From assembly GCA_910589195.1 (NCBI GenBank), contig CAJUTC010000001.1, positions 109,275 through 173,274 on the forward strand: DNA of 64,000 nucleotides, given 5' to 3'. This document shows positions 42,550 to 51,958 of this stretch, one piece after another. The notes beneath the pieces were generated by a model. The model was not told the DNA's origin. It ran no database searches and was given only the letters and a program-made list of their open reading frames with translations. Position numbers and translations under genes: made by a program. Within the stretch, counting starts at the first letter, position 1. Each line of letters opens with the position of its first letter. The DNA is from an uncultured Lachnospiraceae bacterium. Its GTDB lineage: Bacteria > Bacillota > Clostridia > Lachnospirales > Lachnospiraceae.

Positions 42550-43686
42550 ATGAAAAAAGGTGCTAAAATCGTAACAGGATTGATTATCATCGGGTTAGTG
42601 GCAGTGGTCGGCATGCGGCTGATGAAAAAGGATCCCCCCATCGAGGCAGCTCCACTGCCGAATGTATCGGTAGCAAACCCAATACAGGGAGAAATTACAC
42701 TGGAAAGCGGTCTGGTTGGCACAATCCAGCCGTCCGATATTATTTATGTAACCCCCAAGGTGGCAGGGGATATTGTGGAAACGTATGTGAAGGCCGGTGA
42801 CGTGGTAGAACAGGGGCAGAAGCTTTGCCGCATTGACAATTCCAAGCAGATTGACAGCGCGAAAATCCAGATGGACTCCGCAGCGGTAGCTTTGCAGAAT
42901 GCCCAGGCTACCTTAAACCGGATGCAGGTGCTATTTTCTGCCGGGGATATTTCAGCGCAGGCCTTTGAGCAGACCCAGACCCAGGCCAGAGCTTCCAAGC
43001 TGCAGTATGACGCGGCAAGGCTGGCGTATAATACCCAGGTAGAGTACAGCACCGTAACCGCGCCAATCAGCGGCACCTTAGAAAGTGTTAGCATGGATCT
43101 CCATACAACCGTTTCCCAGTCGTCTGTACTTTGCGTGATTACTGGAGAAGGGATGAAAAAAATAACATTTTCGGTTCCGGAGCGGATTCAGAAGAATTTA
43201 AAATTAGGCGATAGTATCCGGTTAGAAAAGCAGGGAACGGAATATGAGGCTGTGATTACCAAAATGGCGAATATGGTTTCAGCCCAGACAGGATTGTTTG
43301 ATATTGAAGCAACAGTGGAAAACGGAGAGGCGCTGGCCGCGGGAAGCACTGTAAAGCTGTATGTGATATCCGACCACGTGGAAGGAGTGGTTACTGTTCC
43401 GGTGGACGCGGTTTATTACGAAGGAGGGGACGCGTATCTGTATGTGGCCGAGGATGGCAGCGAGGGAAGCTTGGTACATAAAATCCCGGTGGAAACAGGC
43501 ATTTTTGATGATCAGAAGATTCAGATCCTTTCTGGGGTTTCTGTAAGCGATTGGATCATCGTAACCTGGAGTTCGGAATTATACGAAGGCTCTAACGTAA
43601 CGGTTGTTTCAAAAAATGGAAAGCCGGAGGCGGTAAGCCAGACCACACAGAGTGCCGCCGATACGGCAGAAACCAACCCACAGTAA
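42550..43686 (+). CDS. RND membrane-fusion (periplasmic adaptor-like) protein
   Basis: This 378-residue protein has an N-terminal transmembrane anchor (residues about 7-25) and a HlyD/AcrA adaptor layout. The parts are a lipoyl-like domain split around a short coiled-coil hairpin (AKIQMDSAAVALQNAQATL ...), a beta-barrel and a membrane-proximal domain. AcrA-type adaptors bridge an RND pump to an outer-membrane TolC. Here the cell is apparently monoderm, so the partner would reach across the wall or the TolC-like proteins would have another role. GGAGATAG lies before the ATG. The RND gene starts 12 bases after the stop. Confidence 0.92.
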   Translation: MKKGAKIVTGLIIIGLVAVVGMRLMKKDPPIEAAPLPNVSVANPIQGEITLESGLVGTIQPSDIIYVTPKVAGDIVETYVKAGDVVEQGQKLCRIDNSKQIDSAKIQMDSAAVALQNAQATLNRMQVLFSAGDISAQAFEQTQTQARASKLQYDAARLAYNTQVEYSTVTAPISGTLESVSMDLHTTVSQSSVLCVITGEGMKKITFSVPERIQKNLKLGDSIRLEKQGTEYEAVITKMANMVSAQTGLFDIEATVENGEALAAGSTVKLYVISDHVEGVVTVPVDAVYYEGGDAYLYVAEDGSEGSLVHKIPVETGIFDDQKIQILSGVSVSDWIIVTWSSELYEGSNVTVVSKNGKPEAVSQTTQSAADTAETNPQ

Positions 43687-43698
43687 GGAGGCGGCTCT

Positions 43699-46600
43699 AT
43701 GAATTTGACAAAACTTGTATTAAAGCGGCCGGTAACCACGGTTTTGTGTGTACTATGCCTGGTGGTATTTGGCCTTCTCTCTGTATTGAACGCAAAGCTG
43801 GAGCTGACGCCGGAGATGGAAATGCCTATGATGGTGGTAAGCACCATTTATGCTGGGGCAAACCCAGAGGACATTAACGATCTGATTACAAAACCTATTG
43901 AGGACGAGGTCAGCACCTTAACGGGAATTGACAGCCTTACCTCTATGTCCAATGAAAATGTATCTATTATACTGATGCAGTATGAGTATGGAACGGATAT
44001 GGACCAGGCTTATTCCGACTTAAAGAAGAAAATTGACGCGTTAGAGCGGGATCTTCCGGAAGATGCCCAGGCACCTAACATTATGGAGTTTGACATTAAT
44101 GATCAGGCAAGTGTTTATTTGGCAGTGAATAATCCGGAAGCCGGAAACTTATACAATTATGTAAATAGCCAGATTGTGCCGGAGTTTGAAAAGCTGTCTT
44201 CTGTGGCAAGTGTGGATATTAGCGGCGGGCAGGAGGAATACATCCGGGTAATGTTAGATGCCCAGAAGCTTCAGCAGTACCATCTGTCAATGCAGTCTGT
44301 GGTTTCCACTTTATCCGGCGCGGATTTTACGTACCCGGCGGGGAACACCAAGGTAGGTGGTCTGGATTTATCGGTTTCGGCTGGTGTGGAGTACCCCACT
44401 ATTGATAGCCTGAAAAAAATTCCTCTGGTAACGGGAAATGGAAATATTTTATATATAGAAGATATTGCTCAAATCGGTTATCATTTAGATGAGGCGGCAG
44501 GGATTGGCCGCTATAATGGCAATGACACAGTTACTGTTAGTATTAAAAAACAGCAGAAGTCTACTGCCATGGATGTATCCAGGCAGGTAACTAGGGTAAT
44601 CAATAATCTGAAAGCTCACGATCCCAATCTGGATATTATTGTGATAAATGATGCCAGCGACCAGATCAGCAGTTCCTTAGAGTCTGTATTCCAGACTATG
44701 ATTATGGCAGTTATTGTTTCCATGGTTATTATTTTCCTGTTCTTTGGGGATGTGAAGGCATCTTTAATTGTTGGAACCTCGATCCCGATTTCCATTTTAG
44801 CTGCTTTGGTGGGAATGTGGGCGACAGGCTTTTCTCTGAATATGATTACCATGAGCGCATTAGTTTTAGGCGTTGGGATGATGGTAGATAACTCCATTGT
44901 AGTTTTGGAAAGCTGTTTCCGCTCTACAGAGGATGTGGGATTTAAAGAATACGCAGAGGCTGCCATAAAGGGAAGCGGCGTTGTGATCCAGTCCATTATC
45001 GGTTCAACCGCTACCACCTGTGTTGTGTTCATTCCAATGGCGCTGACCAACGGTATGAGCGGGCAGTTGTTTAAGCCCATGGCGTTTACGATTGTATTTT
45101 GTATGATAGCATCCCTGATTTCCGCCATGACCATTGTACCCCTTTGCTTCGTGTACTATCGTCCTAAGGAAAAGCAGCATTCCCCGGCAGGCGGTTTCGT
45201 CCGCGCGCTGCAAAGCACTTATCGGGATATTATGAAGGTATTGCTTCCTAAGAAAAAGACGGTTATGTTTGTTACAGTAGTGATGCTGATCCTATCCTTT
45301 ATGATGGCCGGCCAACTTGGGATGGAGATGATACCAGAAGGCGATGAAGGAACGATTAGTATCAGCATTGAAACCCGTCCAGGTCTAACTATCCAGCGGA
45401 CTGATGAGATTTATAAGCAGGTAGAAGCTGTAGTAACGGCAGAAGAGGATTTGGATTCTTATGTGCTTTCCGCAGGAAGCAGCGGTTTGAGTATGATGAG
45501 CGGAGGAGGAGCTTCCCTGACGGCGTATTTAAAAGATGACCGGAAATTAGAAACCGATGAAGTCTTAGCTAAGTGGAAATCGTTATTAAGTACGATGGAC
45601 GATTGTAACATTACATTAGATACCAGCAGTATGATGAGTTCCATGTCAGTCGATAACGGAAGTTATGAACTGATTCTCCAAAGTACCCAGTATGATGATT
45701 TAAAGGAAGTATCCGATAAGATTGTGGATGAGCTGAAGGCCAGAGCCGATATTACAAAAGTCCATTCTACTTTGGAAAATGCCGCTCCAGTAGTGAAGCT
45801 TCACATTGACCCGATCCAGGCAGTAGCAGAGGGAATGACGCCGGTGCAGATAGCAGGCAGCGTAAACCAGATTTTAAGCGGAAGCACGGCTACCACTTTA
45901 GAAGTTGATGGAGAAGAGATTGACGTAAAAGTGGAATACCCTTCAGAGGACTACGATACGGTGGACGAAGTAAAGGGAATTATGCTGATGAATGCTTCCG
46001 GAGCCAGCATTGCCCTAAGCGATCTTGCGGAAATCCGGTTTGAAGACAGCCCTCAGAGCATTACTCGTTCGGATCGCCAGTACCAGGTAACGATCACTGG
46101 GGACTACACAGACGCGGCAGATTCCGATCTGATGAAAAACCGTACCAATCTTTATCATGAAGTAGTAGAGCCGAATTTAGGCGCCACTGTAACCGTGGCC
46201 ACTAATGCGATGACGGAACAGATGAATGAGGAATTTTCCGCCCTGTTCCAGGCGATTGGGATTGCTGTATTTTTAGTATTTGTGGTAATGGCAGCCCAGT
46301 TTGAATCACCTAAATTTTCGTTTATGGTTATGACCACGATCCCATTCAGCTTGATTGGCTCCTTCGGGCTTTTGTGGCTGGCAGACTGCAGCATCAGCAT
46401 GCCTTCCTTGCTAGGCTTTTTGATGCTGGTAGGTACGGTAGTGAATAATGGTATCCTTTATGTGGATACGGTAAACCAATACCGGGCTACTATGGATATG
46501 GATACCGCCCTGATTGAAGCAGGGGCTACCAGACTCCGCCCCATCCTGATGACCACACTGACTACGATTGTAGCCATGATTCCCATGGCGCTGGCATACG

Positions 46601-46743
46601 GCGACAGCGGTGAGATGATGCAGGGCCTGGCGCTGGTGGATGTAGGCGGGCTTGTGGCATCTACCGTCTTGGCACTATTAATGCTTCCGGCCTATTATTC
46701 CGTAATGAGCCGGAAACCTAAGCAGCAGGTTAACTATGATTAG
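43699..46743 (+). CDS. RND efflux pump, AcrB/HAE family
   Basis: The 1014-residue pump has twelve transmembrane helices and two large extracytoplasmic loops, as in AcrB-type proton-driven exporters. The TM4 proton-relay region reads VLGVGMMVDNSIVVLES, with the first Asp kept and Asn in place of AcrB's second Asp. The TM10 region reads GTVVNNGILYVDT, where AcrB has a lysine. These changes occur in other HAE-like pumps in Firmicutes, as I recall, so activity is still likely. A porter-domain repeat is visible. Substrates may be antibiotics, bile acids or lipids. AAGGAGG precedes the ATG. Confidence 0.95.
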   Translation: MNLTKLVLKRPVTTVLCVLCLVVFGLLSVLNAKLELTPEMEMPMMVVSTIYAGANPEDINDLITKPIEDEVSTLTGIDSLTSMSNENVSIILMQYEYGTDMDQAYSDLKKKIDALERDLPEDAQAPNIMEFDINDQASVYLAVNNPEAGNLYNYVNSQIVPEFEKLSSVASVDISGGQEEYIRVMLDAQKLQQYHLSMQSVVSTLSGADFTYPAGNTKVGGLDLSVSAGVEYPTIDSLKKIPLVTGNGNILYIEDIAQIGYHLDEAAGIGRYNGNDTVTVSIKKQQKSTAMDVSRQVTRVINNLKAHDPNLDIIVINDASDQISSSLESVFQTMIMAVIVSMVIIFLFFGDVKASLIVGTSIPISILAALVGMWATGFSLNMITMSALVLGVGMMVDNSIVVLESCFRSTEDVGFKEYAEAAIKGSGVVIQSIIGSTATTCVVFIPMALTNGMSGQLFKPMAFTIVFCMIASLISAMTIVPLCFVYYRPKEKQHSPAGGFVRALQSTYRDIMKVLLPKKKTVMFVTVVMLILSFMMAGQLGMEMIPEGDEGTISISIETRPGLTIQRTDEIYKQVEAVVTAEEDLDSYVLSAGSSGLSMMSGGGASLTAYLKDDRKLETDEVLAKWKSLLSTMDDCNITLDTSSMMSSMSVDNGSYELILQSTQYDDLKEVSDKIVDELKARADITKVHSTLENAAPVVKLHIDPIQAVAEGMTPVQIAGSVNQILSGSTATTLEVDGEEIDVKVEYPSEDYDTVDEVKGIMLMNASGASIALSDLAEIRFEDSPQSITRSDRQYQVTITGDYTDAADSDLMKNRTNLYHEVVEPNLGATVTVATNAMTEQMNEEFSALFQAIGIAVFLVFVVMAAQFESPKFSFMVMTTIPFSLIGSFGLLWLADCSISMPSLLGFLMLVGTVVNNGILYVDTVNQYRATMDMDTALIEAGATRLRPILMTTLTTIVAMIPMALAYGDSGEMMQGLALVDVGGLVASTVLALLMLPAYYSVMSRKPKQQVNYD

Positions 46744-46907
46744 GCGTTGGCGAAACCCTTTTCAAGATATAGGGGATGGCAAAAGAACCAAAATACGGGC
46801 GCTTGCCGCTGTACCGAAGTTCATGCGGTCCGGTTTGACCAGACCCTTCCCTTAGAGAGAACGGTTCCCAATCGCCAATTCACGATGATGAAAGAAAGGA
46901 ATGTGGA

Positions 46908-48080
46908 ATGAAGAAAGCAATCCATTTACCGGCCATTTTTCTTGCGGGCGTATTGGGAACGGCCTTTCCCTTACAGGTCTTGGCTGCTCCAACAGACAGC
47001 CCATCGTTTTCTAGAAGTGAAGAGGAGTGGGCCCGTCTGAAAGACAATAAGCTGGAATATGATGAGATCCCGGACTTAATCCATGAGTATAATGTAACCG
47101 TGTTAAATAACCGAACCAGTTACCGGGATTATTTAGGAGATACTCCAAGTGATATTACCCAGCGTTACCGTGATGCGGCAAAAGAGCTGCGCAATAATAT
47201 CCAGTATCCAGATGACCCTACAGATATGTCGTACGCTACGATGCTGATGGCGGCACAGATGAGTGAAACCCAGGCACAAAACCTGGAAAAGCAGGCGGAT
47301 ACCAACGTGGACGATTCCCAGAGCATTTTTCTCCAGTATCAGCAAGTGGAGGCAAATTTGGTATTTTCTACAAAGCTGAATCTGATTTCTTACTATCAGA
47401 TGCTGCTGTCCGGCCAGTTGAACCGGGAACATAAAGAACTGTTAGAAGCGCTTTACCGATCCGCTCAAATTCAGGCTCAGGTGGGAAACGCAACGGAACT
47501 GGATGTGCTTAGTGCGCGTCAGGCTATTGAGCAGCTGGACGGAACGATTATCAGCAGCGACAGGGAAATTCAAACCTTGAAGCAGAAGATTTGCCTGGCC
47601 ACCGGATGGAGCTATGACGCGAATCCGGAATTTGGCAGTTTGCCGCAGGTTAATATGGCACAGATTGACGCCGTTAATTTGGCAGCGGATCAGGCATTGG
47701 CTCTGGAAAACAGCTATGGACTAAAAATTAGCCTTCGACAATATGATAACAGCACGGATCCGTCTACCAAGGAAAACCTGGAAAAAACGATCCATGACAA
47801 CCGGCAGAAAATTGCCTCTGATGTAACCACCAAGTACCAGGCTTTGTTAACTGCCCGGGCTTCCTATGAACTGGCTGTGGCAGAGGAGGAAATTGAACAG
47901 CAGAACCTGATAGCCACACAGCATAAGCTCCAGGCCGGAACCGCCAGCCAACTGGAGTATCAGCAGCAAACTTATGGGATGTCTGAGAAAAAAATAGCGA
48001 CCCAAACTGCCATGCTGAACTTGCTCACTGCCTGGGAAACGTATCAGGCTGCAATCAACGGCCTGGCTTCGGTATCGTAG
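46908..48080 (+). CDS. TolC-like protein, first copy
   Basis: The 390-residue exported protein has a signal peptide (cut near VLAAP) and long amphipathic heptad helices with TolC-family patterns (GNATELDVLSARQAIEQLDG and KLQAGTASQLEYQQQTYG). TolC proteins normally form a trimer whose beta-barrel sits in an outer membrane. The mature length of about 365 residues is short for a full TolC with its barrel strands, so the barrel may be reduced. It is one of two tandem paralogues; both contain an LEYDE(I/L)xDxI segment near the N-terminus. It sits 164 bases after the RND gene. Confidence 0.85.
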   Translation: MKKAIHLPAIFLAGVLGTAFPLQVLAAPTDSPSFSRSEEEWARLKDNKLEYDEIPDLIHEYNVTVLNNRTSYRDYLGDTPSDITQRYRDAAKELRNNIQYPDDPTDMSYATMLMAAQMSETQAQNLEKQADTNVDDSQSIFLQYQQVEANLVFSTKLNLISYYQMLLSGQLNREHKELLEALYRSAQIQAQVGNATELDVLSARQAIEQLDGTIISSDREIQTLKQKICLATGWSYDANPEFGSLPQVNMAQIDAVNLAADQALALENSYGLKISLRQYDNSTDPSTKENLEKTIHDNRQKIASDVTTKYQALLTARASYELAVAEEEIEQQNLIATQHKLQAGTASQLEYQQQTYGMSEKKIATQTAMLNLLTAWETYQAAINGLASVS

Positions 48081-48096
48081 AAAAAGGAGATGGTTC

Positions 48097-49302
48097 ATGT
48101 TGAGAAGGAAAAAAAGCCAGAAAATGGTCACGGCTTACGCGGCGTTCCTTTGCCTGCTTGGCGCCGTTTTCACATTGCTGTTTTGCCATCAGCCTGTTTT
48201 CGGAGCTGAAAAACCGGAAGATATGGAGGAATCCTATTGGTCTGAGCTGCAGGATAATGTTTTGGAATATGATGAGCTGGAAGATCGGATTTCCTATTTT
48301 AATCCTACTATTCTTCAGATTATAAAATCCGTTAATGAGGGATATGATACGGTTCAGGAAAGCATTGTGAACTACCAGGAAGCTGCCAATGATTTTGAAC
48401 GGCTTTATGAGGAGGCGATCGAGGAAGGCGACGTGATGTCTGCCTATATGTACCGCTTAAACCGGAAAATTGCCCTTCAAATGTCCAGCAACTTTATCCA
48501 GTCGGAAAAAAAGAAACAAACAACACTTGAACGGAGCACTAGGCAATACCGGAAGCTGTTTACCTCTGGCTGCCAGCAGTTGATGCTGGCATATAATAAA
48601 ATGGCAGTGAACAAAGCAACTCTGGAAAAGCAGGTGGAGCTATACAGTGCCCTGGCGGCTATGTCTGGCACACAGGGAACCATTGGAATGACGACCCAAA
48701 CCGATATTTTGGCTGCCAGCGCCCAGGTCTATTCCGCCCAGACTTCTCTTGCAGCGTTGGAAGATCAGATGGCCTCTGTAAAAAGCAGCTTGCTTTTAAT
48801 GGCAGGCTGGGACTATGATAGCGATATTACCATCGGGACGATTCCAAAGGCAGATATCAGCCAGCTTGACGCAATCGATTTTGAGGCGGATAAAGCTATT
48901 GCGCCTAAAAACAACTATACCATTATCGATATGCGGAATGCGGCTCCAAATGACGCAGACGGTGACGGCAAATATGAGAATAAGGATTATGCGGCCAGGG
49001 AAAGAGGGGTGGATCAGGCTACCCAGCAATTGTCCATTACATTGGATGGTTTATATTTAACCTTGTTTGAGAAAAAAGCTTCTCTTCAGGCTGCCCAGAC
49101 TGCCTTTGAAGCGGCTCAGCTCAAATGGGACGGGGCAAACCGCAAATATCAGTTAGGGATGCTTGGACATGCTGAATACCTGGGAGAAGAAATCGCTTAC
49201 TATGCGGCAAAGGGAGCCTGGGAATCAGCGGATTTGGATATGACCCAGGCTATGCTAAATTATTACTGGGGCATTAACGGCTTCGGAGAACTGGCTCAGT
49301 AA
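48097..49302 (+). CDS. TolC-like protein, second copy
   Basis: This 401-residue paralogue of the preceding gene starts with a membrane-inserting N-terminus (TAYAAFLCLLGAVFTLLFCHQPVFGA). The same DNVLEYDELEDRI and GWDYDSDITIGTIPKADISQLDAIDF segments match the first copy (GWSYDANPEFGSLPQVNMAQIDAVNL), so an old duplication is likely. The coil helices are also TolC-like. Its stop overlaps the 3' end of spoIIR on the other strand by 29 bases. With no outer membrane expected, the pair may form a hetero-oligomeric duct through the thick wall; this is inference. Confidence 0.83.
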   Translation: MLRRKKSQKMVTAYAAFLCLLGAVFTLLFCHQPVFGAEKPEDMEESYWSELQDNVLEYDELEDRISYFNPTILQIIKSVNEGYDTVQESIVNYQEAANDFERLYEEAIEEGDVMSAYMYRLNRKIALQMSSNFIQSEKKKQTTLERSTRQYRKLFTSGCQQLMLAYNKMAVNKATLEKQVELYSALAAMSGTQGTIGMTTQTDILAASAQVYSAQTSLAALEDQMASVKSSLLLMAGWDYDSDITIGTIPKADISQLDAIDFEADKAIAPKNNYTIIDMRNAAPNDADGDGKYENKDYAARERGVDQATQQLSITLDGLYLTLFEKKASLQAAQTAFEAAQLKWDGANRKYQLGMLGHAEYLGEEIAYYAAKGAWESADLDMTQAMLNYYWGINGFGELAQ

Positions 49303-49990
49303 CGGATTGCCTGCTTTCGGCTGAATGTTTAAAAATCTGTAAAAATCGGAAATCTATATGGATAGCGGGACGCTCTGCCTTAAGCGCCGTGAAATCTTCA
49401 GAAGAAAGAAGGGCTTCAAGCTCTTTTTTGGAAGATTCCGGAATTACGGCCAGAGCGTCCTTTGTAATGCAGACCCTGGGATACAGGACACACCACCAAT
49501 TATGCCCCAGGCCTTCTCCAATCCGGACTTGGGCCGTTTCATAAAGGCCAGCCGGAAGCCGCAGATCCCCATAATATTTTTCCGGAAATTCGCATTGGAC
49601 TACTTTTATAGAAACAGGATAGGATTTTCCTGCTTTTTGGATAAACTGTTCCGTTTCCTGTTCTAAGCGTTTTTGATTTTCCGCTAAATAGGAAACCAGC
49701 TTATTTTTATCCGGGGATTCTGCTGACTGGTTTTCCTGGTAAATTTTTTCCAGGAGAAATGACTTTACCTGTAGCTTTAAATCTTGATCTTCTTTGGAGT
49801 TGCTGTTTGCGATTACATGGAACCGGAGGATTTCTGGGGCAATCCGTGAGGCAAGCTTTGCGTCTTCAAGCCGGAGCTGGCAAAACCACAGAAAAATAGC
49901 GGCGGCAAAGCAGACCATAGCAAAAAGAATTTTTTTATGGGGATCAAAGAAGGCTCTTGACTCTTCTATAAACAACTCATTTTCTTCCAT
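49274..49990 (-). CDS. spoIIR: Stage II sporulation protein R
   Basis: SpoIIR is made in the forespore under sigma-F and exported; it triggers SpoIIGA to cleave pro-sigma-E in the mother cell. The 238 residues have an N-terminal transmembrane segment (ILFAMVCFAAAIFLWF, about 22-37), then the family signature RIAPEILRFHVIANSNSKEDQDLKLQVK (here recognised at about 48-75), and the block NWWCVLYPRVCI. I start at 49990, where an AAAGGATC site lies about 10 bases upstream; ORF reading to 50128 is leader. A sigma-F-like promoter lies at 50066-50095. It is convergent with the second TolC-like gene, with 29 bases of overlap. Confidence 0.93.
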   Translation of the reverse strand: MEENELFIEESRAFFDPHKKILFAMVCFAAAIFLWFCQLRLEDAKLASRIAPEILRFHVIANSNSKEDQDLKLQVKSFLLEKIYQENQSAESPDKNKLVSYLAENQKRLEQETEQFIQKAGKSYPVSIKVVQCEFPEKYYGDLRLPAGLYETAQVRIGEGLGHNWWCVLYPRVCITKDALAVIPESSKKELEALLSSEDFTALKAERPAIHIDFRFLQIFKHSAESRQSVTEPVLRSR

Positions 49991-50065
49991 AATATATGAG
50001 ATCCTTTCCTGTATTCGTTTTAATCCTATAATGTTCAATCTTTTGAAACATTCGATTCTAATTGT

Positions 50066-50095
50066 AATTGTATCCAGATATGTTATAATATAAAC
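50066..50095 (-). promoter_or_regulatory. Sigma-F-like promoter of spoIIR
   Basis: Minus strand: GTTTA, 15 bases, GGATACAATT. The sigma-F consensus in B. subtilis is GYATA, 15 bases, GGNNANAHTR. The match is 4 of 5 and 9 of 10. It is 76 bases upstream of the start. Confidence 0.7.
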
Positions 50096-50169
50096 GTCAG
50101 ACCGTAAGCTTTGAATGATTCGATACATTACGGGCAGGCTTTTATGATAAAATTAAGGGAGAAGGATTT

Positions 50170-51243
50170 ATGACCAGACAAATAGCGGCGATTATTTTTG
50201 GCGGCCAGTCTTCAGAACATGAAGTGTCCTGTATGTCTGCCGTTAATGTGATTGAACAGATAGATATAACCGTATACCAGCTTCTTTTGCTTGGCATCAC
50301 AAAGGAGGGGCGTTGGCTGAAGGCGGAAACCACAGAGGAGATCCGGACTGGGAACTGGGTGAACAGCAAGACAGAAGCAGTGATTTCCCCGGATGCGGGA
50401 AAAAAGTGCGTGATATTGACAGACAGCCAGGGCCACGTTTCCTCCTTAAGGATTGATGTGGTATTTCCGGTGCTTCATGGCCGCAACGGAGAGGACGGCA
50501 CCATTCAGGGGCTTTTGGAGCTGGCACGGATCCCTTATGTGGGCTGCGGCGTCCTGGCATCGGCGGTGTCCATGGATAAGCTTTATACAAAAATCCTGGC
50601 GGATCGGCTGGGGATTTGCCAGGCAGAGTATGAGCCGGTTATGGCAGAAGAACTGGATAATATGGAGAAGGTAGTTTCCCGGATTGAAGACCATCTGGAA
50701 TATCCGGTATTTGTAAAGCCTTCCAACGCAGGCTCATCAAGAGGAGTAAGCCGGGCGGATTCCAGAAAAGATCTGGAGAAAGGCTTGTTCCTTGCCGCTT
50801 CTGAGGACCGAAAAATCCTGGTAGAAGAAATGATTACAGGCCATGAGGTAGAATGTGCCGTATTTGGAGGAGGGAAAGAGCCGGTAATAGCCAGCGGCGT
50901 GGGGGAGATTCTGGCTGCCGCCCAATTTTACGATTACGATGCCAAATACCACAATGCGGAATCCAAAACCATAACGGATCCCAATCTTCCGGGCAGGTCT
51001 TTAGAGGAGATTCCAAAGTTTGCGAAAGCAATTTTTCAGGCGGTGGACGGATATGGCCTGGCCAGGGTTGACTTTTTTGTGAAAGAGGACGGGAAGGTTG
51101 TATTTAACGAGATTAATACCATGCCAGGTTTTACCGCAATCAGTATGTACCCCTTGCTTTGGGAGGCCAGGGGAATCAGCAAAAAGGAACTGGTAATGAA
51201 GCTGCTGGATCACGGAAAGCAGCGATTTAAGACAGGAGCTTAA
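50170..51243 (+). CDS. ddl: D-alanine--D-alanine ligase
   Basis: Ddl makes the D-Ala-D-Ala dipeptide for peptidoglycan precursors in the cytosol. The 357 residues have an ATP-grasp fold with FGGQSSEHEVSCMSAVN at the start, HGRNGEDGTIQG, KPSNAGSSRGVSRA, and GYGLARVDFF with NEINTMPGFTAIS at the end. The SSEHEVS start differs from the DIS of VanG-type ligases, and no van gene is nearby, so a housekeeping role is most likely. AGGGAGAAGG precedes the ATG. DUF1934 follows after 4 bases. Confidence 0.94.
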   Translation: MTRQIAAIIFGGQSSEHEVSCMSAVNVIEQIDITVYQLLLLGITKEGRWLKAETTEEIRTGNWVNSKTEAVISPDAGKKCVILTDSQGHVSSLRIDVVFPVLHGRNGEDGTIQGLLELARIPYVGCGVLASAVSMDKLYTKILADRLGICQAEYEPVMAEELDNMEKVVSRIEDHLEYPVFVKPSNAGSSRGVSRADSRKDLEKGLFLAASEDRKILVEEMITGHEVECAVFGGGKEPVIASGVGEILAAAQFYDYDAKYHNAESKTITDPNLPGRSLEEIPKFAKAIFQAVDGYGLARVDFFVKEDGKVVFNEINTMPGFTAISMYPLLWEARGISKKELVMKLLDHGKQRFKTGA

Positions 51244-51247
51244 GGAA

Positions 51248-51697
51248 ATGACAAAAGACGTATTGATAACCATCAGCGGTTCCCAAGTAACAGACGGTGA
51301 AAATAGCGATGTAGAGATGATTATTGCCGGAACGTATTACCTGAAAAATGGGAAACATTACGTTACATATGAAGAGGTGATGGAAGGCTACGGGGGAGTC
51401 GTAAGAAATACTATAAAGATTCAGCCGGACAGCATGGATATTATTAAAACAGGGCAGACAAATGTTCATATGACTTTTGAAAAACACAAAAAGCGCCTTA
51501 CCTGCTATGCCACCCCTATCGGCGGCCTGATGGTAGGTCTTGATACGAAAAATATTTTGGTCGATGAAAAAGAAGACAGTTTGATGGTTAAAGTGGAGTA
51601 TTCTCTGGACATTAATTATCAGCATATATCGGAATGCAGCATTATTGTAGATATCCAGTCACGCTCTAGCGCCCATATGAAACTACTGGATCCGTAA
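51248..51697 (+). CDS. DUF1934 protein (YwiB-like)
   Basis: This 149-residue protein starts MTKDVLITISGSQVTDGENSD and contains EGYGGVVRNTIKIQPDSMDIIKTG, which matches the DUF1934 calycin-like beta barrel. The function is unknown to me. It starts 4 bases after the ddl stop, so the pair is one unit. A folded hairpin ends the transcript at 51739. Confidence 0.87.
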   Translation: MTKDVLITISGSQVTDGENSDVEMIIAGTYYLKNGKHYVTYEEVMEGYGGVVRNTIKIQPDSMDIIKTGQTNVHMTFEKHKKRLTCYATPIGGLMVGLDTKNILVDEKEDSLMVKVEYSLDINYQHISECSIIVDIQSRSSAHMKLLDP

Positions 51698-51738
51698 TCC
51701 GACAAAATGCGCTGTAGCATGTTTTGCTGAATAATTGG

Positions 51739-51779
51739 AAAAATCCCGCATGGCAAGATTCTTGTTATGCGAGGGTTTT
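51739..51779 (+). terminator. Hairpin after DUF1934
   Basis: A long A/T-tailed stem is formed from about 51739-51756 with 51761-51779, with a few bulges. TTTT follows on the plus strand. It is 42 bases after the DUF1934 stop. Two small GC hairpins, at about 51796-51816 and 51832-51844, stand just beyond. Confidence 0.6.
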
Positions 51780-51875
51780 CTCCACATCTACCGTAGGGGG
51801 CGCGGTAACCCCCTTTCATTTATGGCAGCGCCCCAGCGGGGCATAGGGGGGCCTGCAGGAATACATTCCGAATGA

Positions 51876-51915
51876 TACAAAAAACAGCCGTATCACATTT
51901 GCGGTACGGCTGTTT
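51876..51915 (-). terminator. Intrinsic terminator of the minus-strand gene at 51959
   Basis: An 11-base perfect stem (51882-51892 with 51905-51915) carries a 12-base loop. On the minus strand it is followed by a T-run of about six. It lies 44 bases after the stop of the gene above it. Confidence 0.85.
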
Positions 51916-51958
51916 CTATTGTCTTTTTACGCGTTCTTTTGGCCGGACGCTTTTTTAT

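Noticed and set aside
51795..51845. GC-rich hairpins as a possible attachment site
   Set aside because: They are simple G/C runs next to two terminators, and no integrase or direct repeat is visible.
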